Position numbers and translations under genes: made by a program. The notes beneath the pieces were generated by a model that did no database searches, had not been told where the DNA came from, and saw only the letters and a list, made by a program, of their open reading frames with translations. 64,000 nucleotides of DNA from Microbacterium sp. MYb45 (GTDB lineage Bacteria > Actinomycetota > Actinomycetes > Actinomycetales > Microbacteriaceae): NCBI RefSeq assembly GCF_002979655.1, contig NZ_PCPG01000014.1:1-64000 (forward strand), read 5' to 3'. This document shows, in pieces, positions 1-8,905 of this stretch (the first letter of the stretch is position 1; every line of letters begins with the position of its first letter).

Positions 1-512
1 GCGTCGCCGACATCGGCCCCCTGTGCGGCGATCCCGTAGATCGCCTTCAACGTGGGCACCCCGGTCTGCACGCGGATGGCCCTGTATCCCTGTTCCTGGT
101 GCGCGCGGATCGAGTCGAACAGCTCCGGCAGTTCCTTGCCCGACGCGTGCCCGTACGCCATCAGGCCGTTCCGCGACGCTCCCCCGAGCAGCTGGTAGAC
201 GGGGAGGCCGGCGACCTTGCCCTTGATGTCCCACAGCGCCATGTCCACTGCGGCGATCGCGGCCATCGTCACCGGGCCCCGCCGCCAATACGCGCTCCGG
301 TACAGGAACTGCCAGGTGTCCTCGATGCGCGACTCGTCCGCCCCGATCAGCAACGGCACCACGTGCTCGGTCAGATACGCGACGACGGCGAGCTCCCGGC
401 CGTTCAACGTCGCATCCCCCAGCCCGGTCACGCCGTCGGTGGTCGTGATCTTGAGTGTGACGAAGTTGCGGTCGGGACTCGTGACGATCACGTCAGCCCT
501 GTCGATGGTCAT
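1..512 (-). CDS. manD: D-mannonate dehydratase (ManD/RspA-type enolase superfamily), 3' part outside window
   Basis: Converts D-mannonate to 2-keto-3-deoxy-D-gluconate in glucuronate catabolism. Only the N-terminal 170 residues are visible; the family is usually about 400 long. They match the ManD/RspA capping domain and first barrel strand closely: [10 protein letters not shown] near residue 15, [11 protein letters not shown] near 30, and a block around residues 80-95 containing YWRRGPVTM followed by [10 protein letters not shown]. The start ATG (512-510) has an AGGAGA ribosome site. It lies 29 bp downstream of uidA on the same strand, so the two are probably cotranscribed. Catalytic residues of the barrel are outside the window, so activity is inferred from strong family similarity and the uxaC/uxuB context. 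Confidence 0.9.
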   Translation of the reverse strand, partial: MTIDRADVIVTSPDRNFVTLKITTTDGVTGLGDATLNGRELAVVAYLTEHVVPLLIGADESRIEDTWQFLYRSAYWRRGPVTMAAIAAVDMALWDIKGKVAGLPVYQLLGGASRNGLMAYGHASGKELPELFDSIRAHQEQGYRAIRVQTGVPTLKAIYGIAAQGADVGD

Positions 513-541
513 GTGCTTCTCCTCTGCGTGAAGGCGGTAGG

Positions 542-2335
542 TCAGGCGTCCGCGCCGGGCTTGCGTCCGTCGAGCCCCCGCCAGCGCTGGCGCAGAGCGA
601 ACGCGGCGGACTTCGGCCGGCGCTCGCGGGTGAAGATGCCCTTCTTGTTGCCACCCACGCGGTGCAGGCCGTTCGTCGTGGCGAAGTCGGCGAAGTTCCA
701 GATCTGCTCGCCGACGAACTGCGGGAAGCGATCGAAGACGCGGTGGTACATCGCGAGCAGGTCGGTCTGGTACTCCTCTGTCCACACCTGGTCCCACACC
801 GAGTGCAGACCCGGCATCGTGTCAGCGCCGTACTCCAGCATCATGATCGGCTTGCCGGTGCGGTCGATCCAGCCTTGGATGTCGCCCTGCAGATACATCT
901 CGGCCGTGGCGAGGTCGCCCGCGTTGATGTACCAGCCGTAGTAGCGGTTGAGGCTCACGACGTCGAACAGATCGATGATCTGGTCGTTCTTGAAGGTCGC
1001 GAACATGACCATCGAGTAGGTGATCGGACGCGTCGGGTCGAGCTCGCGCACCAGGTCCACCAGCGGCTCGAAGTACTCGCGTGCGCCGTCTTCGTTCGAG
1101 GCGGGCTCGTTGGCGATGCACCACAACACGACGGACGGGTGGTTCTTGTCGCGTCCGATCAGCTCACGCAGGTGCTGCGCGTGCGCCGCGTGCGTCTCCG
1201 CCCCGGCATACTGCTCCGAGAAGGTGGGGAACGGCGGGGTGCCGCTCAGCCCGCCGACGACACCCATGTTCAGCCCCACGGCCGCTGTCTCGTCGATCAC
1301 CAGGATGCCGTGGCGGTCGGCGAAGTCCAGGACGTCCTCGGCGTACGGGTAGTGCGAGGTGCGGAACGAGTTGGCGCCCGTCCACTCCATCAGCTGGAAG
1401 TCGTGCACCATGTAGGCGTCGTCATGACCCTTGCCACGCACGAACGTGTCTTCGTGCTTGCCGAATCCGGTGAAGTAGAACGGCTCCCCGTTGACGAGGA
1501 ATTCCTCGCCGCGCACCCCGACCGTGCGCACTCCGACGGCCAGCGAGTACGTGTCGAGCACGACGCCGGCGTCGACGGCCTCGACCGTCAGTTCGTAGAG
1601 GTAGGCGGCGCCCGGCTTCCAGAGCACGACGTCTGCGATCTCGAGACGTCCCTCCGGGCCGGATGCCGTCGCCACGACGACGCCGGTGGCGTCCGCCAGG
1701 CTCACCCGCACGTCGGCACCGCCGACCGTCTCGACGCGGTAGTCGACAAAACCGGTCGAACCCTCGAAGGTCGTCACGACCGTGACGTCATCGACGTGCA
1801 CCTGCGGCAGTGAGTACAGCGACACCGATCGGGCGAGGCCCGCGTAGTTGTAGAAGTCGTGGAAGTAAGTCTGGGTCTTGGCACCGGTCATGCCGACCTC
1901 GATCTTGCCCGGCGGGATGGTGGTGTTGCTGAGATCGGGGCTGACCGCGACCGTGAGCCGGAACGCGGTGCCCGGCTTCACGACATCGGTGACGTCGATG
2001 TCGAACGGTGTGTACCCGCCGACGTGTCCACCGACGAGCTGGTCGTCGACATAGACCTTCGCCGAGTGCGTGGCGGCGTCGAAACGCAGGAGGATCCGCT
2101 CCCCCGCCCAGCCGCGCGGCACCTGCACCGACCGCTGGTAGTAGACCCAGCCGACGTGATCGCGGATGGCCGGATCGGTGAAGAGATCGTTGTAACTCGC
2201 CGGAACGGCTGCTTCGAGAGGCGTGTCGAGAGCGGCGAGCCAGGGCTCCTCCGGGAGGCGGGAGTCGATCCCGAACTTCCAGACTCCGTCGAGCTTGACG
2301 AGGTCACGGGTCGCGGTGGCGATGGGCTTGAGCAT
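542..2335 (-). CDS. uidA: Beta-glucuronidase (GH2)
   Basis: Releases glucuronate from beta-D-glucuronides in the cytoplasm. The 597-residue protein aligns end to end with E. coli UidA, from the first residues ([12 protein letters not shown] versus MLRPVETPTREI) to the [10 protein letters not shown] segment near the C terminus. The acid/base Glu is E410 in ANEP and the nucleophile is E501 in LEYG. No signal peptide is present, so glucuronides must be imported intact. The ATG at 2335 is preferred over a TTG one codon upstream because it matches the family N terminus and has GAAAGG 7 bp before it. Its own promoter, overlapped by a LacI-type operator, lies in the 78-bp gap before the SDR gene. 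Confidence 0.96.
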   Translation of the reverse strand: MLKPIATATRDLVKLDGVWKFGIDSRLPEEPWLAALDTPLEAAVPASYNDLFTDPAIRDHVGWVYYQRSVQVPRGWAGERILLRFDAATHSAKVYVDDQLVGGHVGGYTPFDIDVTDVVKPGTAFRLTVAVSPDLSNTTIPPGKIEVGMTGAKTQTYFHDFYNYAGLARSVSLYSLPQVHVDDVTVVTTFEGSTGFVDYRVETVGGADVRVSLADATGVVVATASGPEGRLEIADVVLWKPGAAYLYELTVEAVDAGVVLDTYSLAVGVRTVGVRGEEFLVNGEPFYFTGFGKHEDTFVRGKGHDDAYMVHDFQLMEWTGANSFRTSHYPYAEDVLDFADRHGILVIDETAAVGLNMGVVGGLSGTPPFPTFSEQYAGAETHAAHAQHLRELIGRDKNHPSVVLWCIANEPASNEDGAREYFEPLVDLVRELDPTRPITYSMVMFATFKNDQIIDLFDVVSLNRYYGWYINAGDLATAEMYLQGDIQGWIDRTGKPIMMLEYGADTMPGLHSVWDQVWTEEYQTDLLAMYHRVFDRFPQFVGEQIWNFADFATTNGLHRVGGNKKGIFTRERRPKSAAFALRQRWRGLDGRKPGADA

Positions 2336-2373
2336 CAAGGGCCTTTCGTGCGCTTCTTTGCGTTCTTGGTTTC

Positions 2374-2412
2374 AGTACAGCAGAGTTCAGAAGAAATGGC
2401 AACCGATTGCCA
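2374..2412 (-). promoter_or_regulatory. uidA promoter with LacI-family operator
   Basis: On the minus strand TTGCCA (2402-2397) and TGTACT (2379-2374) are separated by 17 bp, a good sigma70-type promoter. The -35 is part of a near-perfect palindrome TGGCAACCGATTGCCA at 2397-2412, the strongest copy of an operator found at five promoters of this island. A repressor bound there would block RNA polymerase directly. The site begins right after the SDR stop codon. Confidence 0.75.
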
Positions 2413-2413
2413 G

Positions 2414-3244
2414 TCAGATGGTCTCCCCGGCGTCGGCGAGCAGAGTGCTGCCCGTCATGACCATCGAGAGGTCGCTGGCGCAGAACAGCACTACGCGTGC
2501 GATGTCGTCGGGGGTTCCCTGACGGCCGATCAGACTCTGCGACATCGCCGACGGCATGGTGGAGGGATCGATGCCGGCGGCCGCCATCTGCTCGATCGCC
2601 GCGGCCGCCATCGCCATGTTCCCCTCGGTGGGCACGTAGCTGGGGGCGACACCGAGCACGCGGATGCCCTGGGGTGCGAGCTCGAGGGCGAGCTGCTTCG
2701 TGAGCCCCCGCACCGCGTGCTTCGACGAGACGTAGGCCGACAGGCCGGGCGCAGTCCCGCGGAAGCCCGCGGTCGAGACGATGTTGACGATCACGCCGCC
2801 CTGCGGCATCCGACGGGCCGCCTCGCGCGCGCCGTTGCGCACACCTCGGGTGTTGACCGCGAAGACCTGCTCCCAGGTCTCGTCGCTCATCTCGAGCAGC
2901 GACTGGCTGGGGAAGATCCCGGCGTTGTTCACCCAGATGTCCGGGACACCGACCTCAGCCGCCGCGGCGTCGGTCGCCGCAGCCATCGACGCCGCATCGG
3001 TCACATCCATTCGCACGCCCACCGTCCGCACCGAGAAGCGCTCGCCGATCTCGCCCGCCGCCGCGCGCGAGCGACCCTCGTCGACGTCGGCGATCACGAT
3101 GCTCGCACCGGCCTCGGCGAGCCGATCCGCGATGGCACGGCCGAGGCCCTGAGCGCCTCCTGTGACGAGCGCGGTGCGGCCCGCCAGATCGATCAGCGAG
3201 GCGAGGGGGTTCGACGAGACATCAGGGAAGGGAAAGGACATCAT
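2414..3244 (-). CDS. SDR-family oxidoreductase
   Basis: Classical short-chain dehydrogenase/reductase of 276 residues. It has the nucleotide-binding TGGAQGLG motif near residue 29, the NNAG motif, a catalytic Ser in the STAG segment and Tyr/Lys in YVSSK. The N-terminal extension before the Rossmann fold is about 20 residues. It lies between the MFS carrier and uidA, so the substrate is probably a sugar, uronate or gluconate derivative, but the sequence does not identify it. Two adjacent ATG codons (3244 and 3241) are possible; the second has better spacing to GGAG. It follows the transporter by 24 bp and probably shares its transcript. Confidence 0.85.
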   Translation of the reverse strand: MMSFPFPDVSSNPLASLIDLAGRTALVTGGAQGLGRAIADRLAEAGASIVIADVDEGRSRAAAGEIGERFSVRTVGVRMDVTDAASMAAATDAAAAEVGVPDIWVNNAGIFPSQSLLEMSDETWEQVFAVNTRGVRNGAREAARRMPQGGVIVNIVSTAGFRGTAPGLSAYVSSKHAVRGLTKQLALELAPQGIRVLGVAPSYVPTEGNMAMAAAAIEQMAAAGIDPSTMPSAMSQSLIGRQGTPDDIARVVLFCASDLSMVMTGSTLLADAGETI

Positions 3245-3268
3245 TGCTCCGTTTCGAATGGGCGGTGA

Positions 3269-4630
3269 TCAGCGGACGCTGCGCACCGAGAGGGTGATGA
3301 CGAGCCCGCCGGCGAAGGCGAGCGCGGCAGCGAGGATATACAGCGCGGTGAAGTTCTCGGCTCCGGCGCCGATGGCCAGCACCGCCCCGCCGAGCACTGG
3401 GGCGAAGACCCCCGGGATCTTCTGCGCGAACAGGGCGATGGCCATGTAGCGGCCAGCTTCCCTCTCGCGATCGGGGAGCACGTCGAGCAGCAGCGCCTGG
3501 GCGACGGCCGAGAAGGTGGCGATTCCGAGAGAGTTCAGCAGGGTGCCGACCATGAGAGTCGGCAGATCGTGGGCGAACGCCGAGACGCTGCATCCCGCCG
3601 CGAAGAGAGCGGCTCCCGCGAGGATGAACGGCTTGCGCCTGCCCACCCGATCGCTCAGCCATCCGCCTCCGAGTGAGCCGAGGGTGGCCGTCACGATGCT
3701 CGACGCCGAGACGATCGCGAGCACTCCGGCGACATCGGGTACCCGCAGCTCGAGTCGCTGGGCGACGAAGAACACGGTGAAGCTGGTGGTGAGGGTCAGC
3801 CCCGAGAAGAAGATGAAGCGGCCGAGCCAGTTCCAGGCGAAGTCCGGCGCCGTCCGCGGGTCGAAGCCGTAGCTGCGCAGCAGTCCGCCGACGGTCAGCC
3901 GCCGCTCGAACACCATCCCCCTGCTGTCGGGATCGCGCACGACGGCGAGGAACGCGACCACCAGCACGACGCCGATCGCAGCAGGGAGCGCGAACACGAG
4001 GAGGACCTGGTCGCGGAAGAATCCGACGAGGATGATGCCGACGACGGGCGCGACCTGCATCGTGACGCCCGTGAGGCCCGAGACGCGACCGCGTTGGTGG
4101 GGCGGCAGGCGATCGGCCTGCCAGTTCCCGAGCGAGGCGGCCGCGGTTCCCCACCCGACGGTCGAGAGCGTCCATCCGATCGCGAGCACGCTGAGATTCG
4201 GGGCGAGGGCCATGACCGGCACCGAGGCCGCGCCGATCAGCAGACCGATCACGGTGAACGGACGCCGCCGCCCCCAGCGGCTGCGCAGCCTGTCACTGAG
4301 GACACCGGTGAGCGGCGCGAGCACCAGAGTGGCGGCCGACCCGACCGCGAGGACGACGCCGAGGGCTTCGGTGCGCCCGGGCGCCAGCTGATCGAGACGC
4401 ACGGCAAGCGAGTACGCCATCGGCACGATCATCGCCATGCCAGCCCCGAAGGTCGCGGCGACGAGCAAGACGATCGACCACGCCGAGACGTTCCCCGCCT
4501 CGATCACATCGGAAGAAGGATCCGGCACGACCGCAGAGGGAGGCTGCGGGAGCGCGAGGTTGCCCTCGGGAACGCGCCCCGCAGCCCCCGCAGGGCCTTC
4601 GCCCTGGGAATCGTCGACGTCGACGGTCAT
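3269..4630 (-). CDS. MFS/GPH-like sugar transporter 1
   Basis: Twelve-helix integral membrane carrier of 453 residues with a 45-residue hydrophilic N-terminal tail. The loop after helix 2 carries SDRLRSRWGRRRP and the second half repeats it as SDRVGRRKP, as in MFS and GPH sugar carriers. It is clearly a paralogue of the carrier at 23503-24855 (shared DFAWNW and AQRLEL-type segments). It sits 27 bp after the GH1 gene and 24 bp before the SDR gene, so it probably imports the glycoside that the GH1 or UidA enzyme cleaves. Substrate and coupling ion cannot be read from sequence. ATG has GAGG 8 bp upstream. Confidence 0.88.
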   Translation of the reverse strand: MTVDVDDSQGEGPAGAAGRVPEGNLALPQPPSAVVPDPSSDVIEAGNVSAWSIVLLVAATFGAGMAMIVPMAYSLAVRLDQLAPGRTEALGVVLAVGSAATLVLAPLTGVLSDRLRSRWGRRRPFTVIGLLIGAASVPVMALAPNLSVLAIGWTLSTVGWGTAAASLGNWQADRLPPHQRGRVSGLTGVTMQVAPVVGIILVGFFRDQVLLVFALPAAIGVVLVVAFLAVVRDPDSRGMVFERRLTVGGLLRSYGFDPRTAPDFAWNWLGRFIFFSGLTLTTSFTVFFVAQRLELRVPDVAGVLAIVSASSIVTATLGSLGGGWLSDRVGRRKPFILAGAALFAAGCSVSAFAHDLPTLMVGTLLNSLGIATFSAVAQALLLDVLPDREREAGRYMAIALFAQKIPGVFAPVLGGAVLAIGAGAENFTALYILAAALAFAGGLVITLSVRSVR

Positions 4631-4657
4631 CTGCTCGGCCTCTGTGCGTGGCTTCGG

Positions 4658-5902
4658 TCAGGCCAGACCGTTGCGCTTCGCGACCTCGCCCAGCCAACCG
4701 AGGCTCGGCTTGGGCGTGCGGACGAACGTCTCGCGATCGACGGCGATCAGGCCGAAGGTCGGAGCCCAGTGACCCCACTCGAAGTTGTCGAGCAGCGTCC
4801 AGTGCAGGTAGCCGCGCACGTCGATGCCCTCGTCGATCGTGTCGGCGAGTCCGCGCAGCGCAGCATCCGTGTAGCGGATCCGCTGGGTGTCGTCGGCCGT
4901 GGCGATGCCGTTCTCGGTCACGATCACGGTGACGCCCTCGGAGACCTCCCATGCGTGGCGCACGGCCATGGCGAGCGAGTCGGGGCGGAAGGCGGTGCCG
5001 ACGAGGGTGTTGTCGGGGTGCGGCGGGTGCGGCACAAGACCGTCGGCATCGACCTCCTGCGACGAGTACGCCTGCACTCCGACGAAGTCGTCGCCGCGGG
5101 ACCCCTCCCAATAGACGTCTTCCTTGCCGTAGCGGATCTGCTTCAGCTTCTCCTCGCCACCGGGGGCCGCGGTGAGCGCGCCTGCGGCGATGGTCCAGCC
5201 GACCTTGGCGTTCGTCTTGGCGCGCACGATCTCTCGGGCGGCATGGTGGATCTCGACGAACGCGCGGCCGATCTCGGGGTCTGCGTCCTGGAGGAAGGAG
5301 CCGTGCTGCTTCTTCTCTTCTTTCTTTTCCGCAGGTGCGTCACGCTCGACTGCATCCGCCTCGACCGTGGGGCTCTGCCACTGTCCGCCCTGAGCGGCCA
5401 TGCGGCGCATCGCCGTCATGATGGCCGCCTGCATGTTCGGCTCGTTCATGGTCGCGACCCACTCGACGCCGTCGAGGATCGTGGTGGCCTGGGTCACGAA
5501 GCTCAGGAAGCGATCCTTCGCCTTCGGCGACGTCCACCCGCCGTCGTTCGCGAACCAGCGCGGCGTCGTGAAGTGCTGCAGCGTGACGAAGGGGGTGACA
5601 TCGCGCGAGAGGCAGTAGTCGATCACTCGACGGTAGTGCGCGAGCTCTGCGCGAGAGAACTGGCCCTCGATCGGCTCGATGCGCGACCATTCCAGGCTGA
5701 AGCGGTAGGTGTCGAGGCCGGCGTCGGCGAGCAGGTCGATGTCCTCGCGGAAGCGGTGGTAGCTGTCGACGGCGTCGCCGGAGGGTTCCATGCCCGGCAT
5801 GGTCAGCTCGCGCTCCCACCAGTCGCTGTTGACGTTGTTGCCTTCGATCTGGTGTCCGGCGGTGGCGGCGCCCCAGAGGAAGCCGGTGGGGAAGTTCGTC
5901 AT
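4658..5902 (-). CDS. GH1 beta-glycosidase
   Basis: Family 1 glycoside hydrolase of 414 residues, a little short for the family. It begins with the typical FPTGFLWGAATAGHQIEG. The acid/base Glu is E154 in TMNEP and the nucleophile is E330 in VTENG; EWGHWAPTFGL near the C terminus forms the aglycone-side motif. It is cytoplasmic (no signal). A lysine/glutamate-rich stretch (AEKKEEKKQ, about residue 190) replaces part of the usual loop. The reading frame is open upstream to 6133, but the family N terminus and AGAGG ribosome site fix the ATG at 5902. First gene of a probable GH1-transporter-SDR operon, divergent from tetR. Confidence 0.93.
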   Translation of the reverse strand: MTNFPTGFLWGAATAGHQIEGNNVNSDWWERELTMPGMEPSGDAVDSYHRFREDIDLLADAGLDTYRFSLEWSRIEPIEGQFSRAELAHYRRVIDYCLSRDVTPFVTLQHFTTPRWFANDGGWTSPKAKDRFLSFVTQATTILDGVEWVATMNEPNMQAAIMTAMRRMAAQGGQWQSPTVEADAVERDAPAEKKEEKKQHGSFLQDADPEIGRAFVEIHHAAREIVRAKTNAKVGWTIAAGALTAAPGGEEKLKQIRYGKEDVYWEGSRGDDFVGVQAYSSQEVDADGLVPHPPHPDNTLVGTAFRPDSLAMAVRHAWEVSEGVTVIVTENGIATADDTQRIRYTDAALRGLADTIDEGIDVRGYLHWTLLDNFEWGHWAPTFGLIAVDRETFVRTPKPSLGWLGEVAKRNGLA

Positions 5903-5931
5903 TGAGGGATCCTCTCGATCGTGAGCAATCG

Positions 5932-5947
5932 TGACAACCGATTGCCA
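5932..5947. promoter_or_regulatory. LacI-family operator between GH1 and tetR genes
   Basis: TGACAACCGATTGCCA, one of five copies of the island's operator. It lies 30 bp before the GH1 start and 56 bp before the tetR start. In the tetR direction its TTGCCA (5942-5947) can act as a -35 followed after 17-18 bp by ATAGTA/TAGTAA, so the site may control both divergent genes. Confidence 0.7.
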
Positions 5948-5961
5948 GCTAACGGTAACAT

Positions 5962-5985
5962 AAAATAGTAAGTCCTCACTATTTT
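5962..5985. promoter_or_regulatory. Inverted repeat, probable TetR operator
   Basis: Perfect 8-bp arms AAAATAGT (5962-5969) and ACTATTTT (5978-5985) separated by 8 bp, unusually AT-rich for this genome. It lies 17 bp upstream of the tetR start, overlaps the proposed tetR -10, and fits an autoregulatory TetR site. Binding is inferred. Confidence 0.6.
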
Positions 5986-6002
5986 TCTCGCCGGAGGTAT
6001 CG

Positions 6003-6617
6003 ATGGCCCAGTACGCCAAGACCGCAGCCGTCCGCCGCGGCATCCTCGACGCCTGCCTCACGATCTTCGGCGAGTCCGGGTTCCACGGGGCCTCGATGGC
6101 CGAGATCGCTCGTGGGGCGGGCATCAGCCACACCGGGCTGCTGCATCACTTCCCCCGCAAGGAGGACCTGCTCATGGCGGTTCTCACGCTGCAGGACGAG
6201 CGCAGCGCCGACTATCTCGCACGCAATGAGGTCTTGAGCGCCGGAGCCGATCCGCTCGATGTGCTCCGCGGCATGGCTACGACTTTGATCGAACGGGATC
6301 AGCGGGTCGGCCTGGTGGAGCTGAGCGCCGTGCTCACCGGAGAGGCCACGGCGCCCGCTCACCCGGCGCACGACTACTTCGAGACGCGCTACCGCAACAT
6401 CCGCTCGTTCGTGACTCGCCTGTTCAGCCGGCTTGGTGATGAAGGGCGCCTGTCGACGGACCTGCCCCCGGCACACCTCGCAGCGATCACGATCGGCGCG
6501 ATGGACGGGCTGCACACGCAGTGGCTCTTCGATCGTTCGGCGATCGACGTAGATACCTGCGTCACGTCGCTGATGTCGACCTTCGTGCCGGAGCTGCGGC
6601 CTCGCTCGCAGGACTGA
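6003..6617 (+). CDS. TetR-family regulator 1
   Basis: One-domain repressor of 204 residues: N-terminal TetR helix-turn-helix (ILDACLTIFGESGFHGASMAEIA, then GISHTGLLHHFPRKEDLL, residues about 14-60) and a C-terminal ligand domain ending in a TetR_C-like GAMDGLHTQWL segment. A good ribosome site GGAGG precedes the ATG. It is divergent from the GH1-transporter operon and converges with no gap on the GH43 gene. It resembles the second TetR protein at 25004 in layout and motif spacing, and both sit opposite a paralogous sugar carrier, so each probably senses the substrate of its carrier. Ligand unknown. Confidence 0.88.
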   Translation: MAQYAKTAAVRRGILDACLTIFGESGFHGASMAEIARGAGISHTGLLHHFPRKEDLLMAVLTLQDERSADYLARNEVLSAGADPLDVLRGMATTLIERDQRVGLVELSAVLTGEATAPAHPAHDYFETRYRNIRSFVTRLFSRLGDEGRLSTDLPPAHLAAITIGAMDGLHTQWLFDRSAIDVDTCVTSLMSTFVPELRPRSQD

Positions 6618-8084
6618 TCACTCCGCAGCGGCACCCGACTCGTACTCGAAGCGACTGACGACGACCTGGTCTCCGAGAGCCTCGACACCGATGACCCTGC
6701 CCGTGAATCCACCGGCCACCTCGGTCGACAGATAGCGGCCGTCGAGTGTGGCCAGTTCGACGAATCCCTCCGCCGAGACCAGGCCGGTGCGCAGCAGGTC
6801 GGGTCCACGACGCGCACCGCGCTCGGCTTCGAACTCCGTGGCTCTGATCTCGAGCACCGCATCCACCGGAGCTTCCGCGCGCGCGACGACGTCGCTCAGC
6901 GGCCCGATGACGATGCGTGCGCGCACCTCTGCGCCGCGGCGTTCGATCAGCAGCTGGTGCGCGTCGTCCATGCGCACCGAGAGCGCGACGTCGCCCGTCG
7001 CGTGCAGGCGGGCCGACCAGAGTTCGTCTTCGGCACGCACCGCGAGCAGCCTTTCGGCACTCTCGGCGAGCGCGTCCCTCCCCCGCTCGAGGAGCAGGCC
7101 GTCGGTGCTCGTGCGGGCGAACGACGACGGTGAGATTCCCGGCGATATCCACCGCGGATGCAGTTCCTCGCCTCTGAAGTCCTCGACGAACGAGGTCTTC
7201 GCAAGCGGCACCTCGTAGCGCGCTTCGTCGATGACGGGCCACGCGTCGACCCAGTCCACCCCCGCGAGGAAAGTCTCGCGCCCGTTGGTGTGCCAGCGCG
7301 GGAAGGTGCCGCGGGGCCGGGTCGCGAGGAACACGAGGGCCCAAGTGCCATCGGCGAGCTCGACGAGATCGGAGTGCCCTGTCGACTGCACGGCCGCGCT
7401 CGTGCTGCGGTGCGTGAGGATCGGATTCGTCGGCGCAGGCTCGAAGGGTCCGCTGATGCTCGAGGAACGTGCGACCGTCACCATATGGCCGGGCCCCGTA
7501 CCACCCTCGGCGACCAGGAGGTACCACCACTCCCCGCGGCGGATCAGGTGAGGCCCTTCGGCGTGCGCGCCGCCCGTTCCCGCCCACAGCGACCGCGGCT
7601 CCGACAGCACGTCACCGGTCAGCGGATCGATGACGGCCTGCGAGATGCCGCCGCGCATCACGTCGCTCCAGGTCACGAAGCAGGTGCCGTCGTCATCCCA
7701 GGCGATGTCGGGGTCGATGCCGATGAGACCGGCGACGTAGACGGGTTCGCTCCACGGGCCGGTCGGGTCCTCGGCGTGCACGAGGATGTGTCCGCGCCCG
7801 ACCTCGTGGATGTTCGTCGTGATCATCCAGAACCGGCCGTCGTGATGCCTCAGTGTCGGGGCATAGATCCCGCCGCTCGCGCCCGCGAGTCCGGTGCGCA
7901 CGTCGAGGTGCTCGGGGCGATCGAGGATGTTGCCGATCTGCGTCCACGAGACCAGGTCACGGGAGTGGAACAGCGGCACGCCCGGCGAGTACTCGAAGCT
8001 GGAGTTCGCGAGGTAGTAGTCGTCGCCGACGCGGCAGATCGACGGATCCGGGTGGTAACCGGGGATGATCGGATTCTGGATCAT
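6618..8084 (-). CDS. GH43 beta-xylosidase/alpha-L-arabinofuranosidase-type glycosidase
   Basis: Glycoside hydrolase of 488 residues with an N-terminal five-blade propeller and a C-terminal beta-sandwich of about 190 residues. It starts with NPIIPGYHPDPS, where D13 is the expected base; the modulating Asp lies in GIDPDIAW and the acid is E176 in HAEGPHL. No signal peptide, so it acts on imported oligosaccharides. Its ATG overlaps the stop of the ABC ATPase gene (ATGA), so it is the last gene of the ABC operon. The architecture is that of xylosidase/arabinofuranosidase subfamilies; the exact linkage cannot be read. Its stop abuts the convergent tetR stop. Confidence 0.92.
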   Translation of the reverse strand: MIQNPIIPGYHPDPSICRVGDDYYLANSSFEYSPGVPLFHSRDLVSWTQIGNILDRPEHLDVRTGLAGASGGIYAPTLRHHDGRFWMITTNIHEVGRGHILVHAEDPTGPWSEPVYVAGLIGIDPDIAWDDDGTCFVTWSDVMRGGISQAVIDPLTGDVLSEPRSLWAGTGGAHAEGPHLIRRGEWWYLLVAEGGTGPGHMVTVARSSSISGPFEPAPTNPILTHRSTSAAVQSTGHSDLVELADGTWALVFLATRPRGTFPRWHTNGRETFLAGVDWVDAWPVIDEARYEVPLAKTSFVEDFRGEELHPRWISPGISPSSFARTSTDGLLLERGRDALAESAERLLAVRAEDELWSARLHATGDVALSVRMDDAHQLLIERRGAEVRARIVIGPLSDVVARAEAPVDAVLEIRATEFEAERGARRGPDLLRTGLVSAEGFVELATLDGRYLSTEVAGGFTGRVIGVEALGDQVVVSRFEYESGAAAE

Positions 8085-8905
8085 GATGCCTCCATGATTC
8101 GGCGGCGCTCGAGGCGCCGATCGCGCTGACGTGCAGGGTCAGCGACCGGCGCCGCGAGCAGCAGCTTCTGCGTGTAGGGATGGTCGGGGGTCGAGGTCAC
8201 ATGCTCGGCCGATCCGGTCTCCACCAAGTCGCCGCGGTACAGCACGGCCACCCGGTGACTGATGTGGCGGACGACCGAGAGGTCGTGCGACACGAAGAGA
8301 TAGGCGACCCCGGTCGCTCGCTGGATCTCGACGAACAGATCGAGCACGCGCGCCTGGGTCGAGAGGTCCAGAGCAGACACCGGCTCATCGCACACGATCA
8401 GGCGAGGCTCGGGAGCCAGCGCGCGCGCGATGGCTACACGCTGACGCTGACCGCCCGAGAACTCCCGGGGCAGTCGCTCGACGGCATCCGAGGGCAACCC
8501 GACCTGGTCGAGCAGGGTCTTGACCCGCGAGCGGGCATCCTTCGCCGTCGCGCCCTGGATCACCAGCGGCTCGGCGAGGATGTCGCCGATAGTCATCGAC
8601 GGGTTGAGCGACGTGTACGGGTCTTGGAACACCACCTGGATGTCACGAGACAGGCGACGGCGATCCCGAGGTGAGATCCCGGCGATCGACGTCCCGTCGA
8701 ACCGGATGTCCCCGCCGGACGGCTTCACCAGGCCGAGCACCGCGCGTCCGATCGTGGTCTTGCCCGATCCGGATTCGCCGACCAGCCCCAGGGTCTCCCC
8801 CGGCGCGACGTCGAGCGAGACGCCGTGCAGCACCTCCACCGGTTTGGCCCGCCATCCCCGTCCAGGGAAGGCGACGCGAAGCTCATCGACCTCGAGGAGG
8901 CTCAT
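8081..8905 (-). CDS. ABC transporter ATP-binding protein (OppF/DppF-like)
   Basis: ATPase subunit of 274 residues with Walker A GESGSGKT (about residues 41-48), Q-loop QDPYTSLNP, signature SGGQRQR, Walker B LIVCDEP and H-loop VSHD. It pairs with the ATPase half of the fused permease protein upstream, whose stop overlaps this ATG (ATGA). The C-terminal extension of Opp/Dpp ATPases is short here and lacks an obvious four-cysteine Fe-S motif. It powers import for the ABC system at 8081-13272. Confidence 0.92.
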   Translation of the reverse strand: MSLLEVDELRVAFPGRGWRAKPVEVLHGVSLDVAPGETLGLVGESGSGKTTIGRAVLGLVKPSGGDIRFDGTSIAGISPRDRRRLSRDIQVVFQDPYTSLNPSMTIGDILAEPLVIQGATAKDARSRVKTLLDQVGLPSDAVERLPREFSGGQRQRVAIARALAPEPRLIVCDEPVSALDLSTQARVLDLFVEIQRATGVAYLFVSHDLSVVRHISHRVAVLYRGDLVETGSAEHVTSTPDHPYTQKLLLAAPVADPARQRDRRLERRRIMEAS

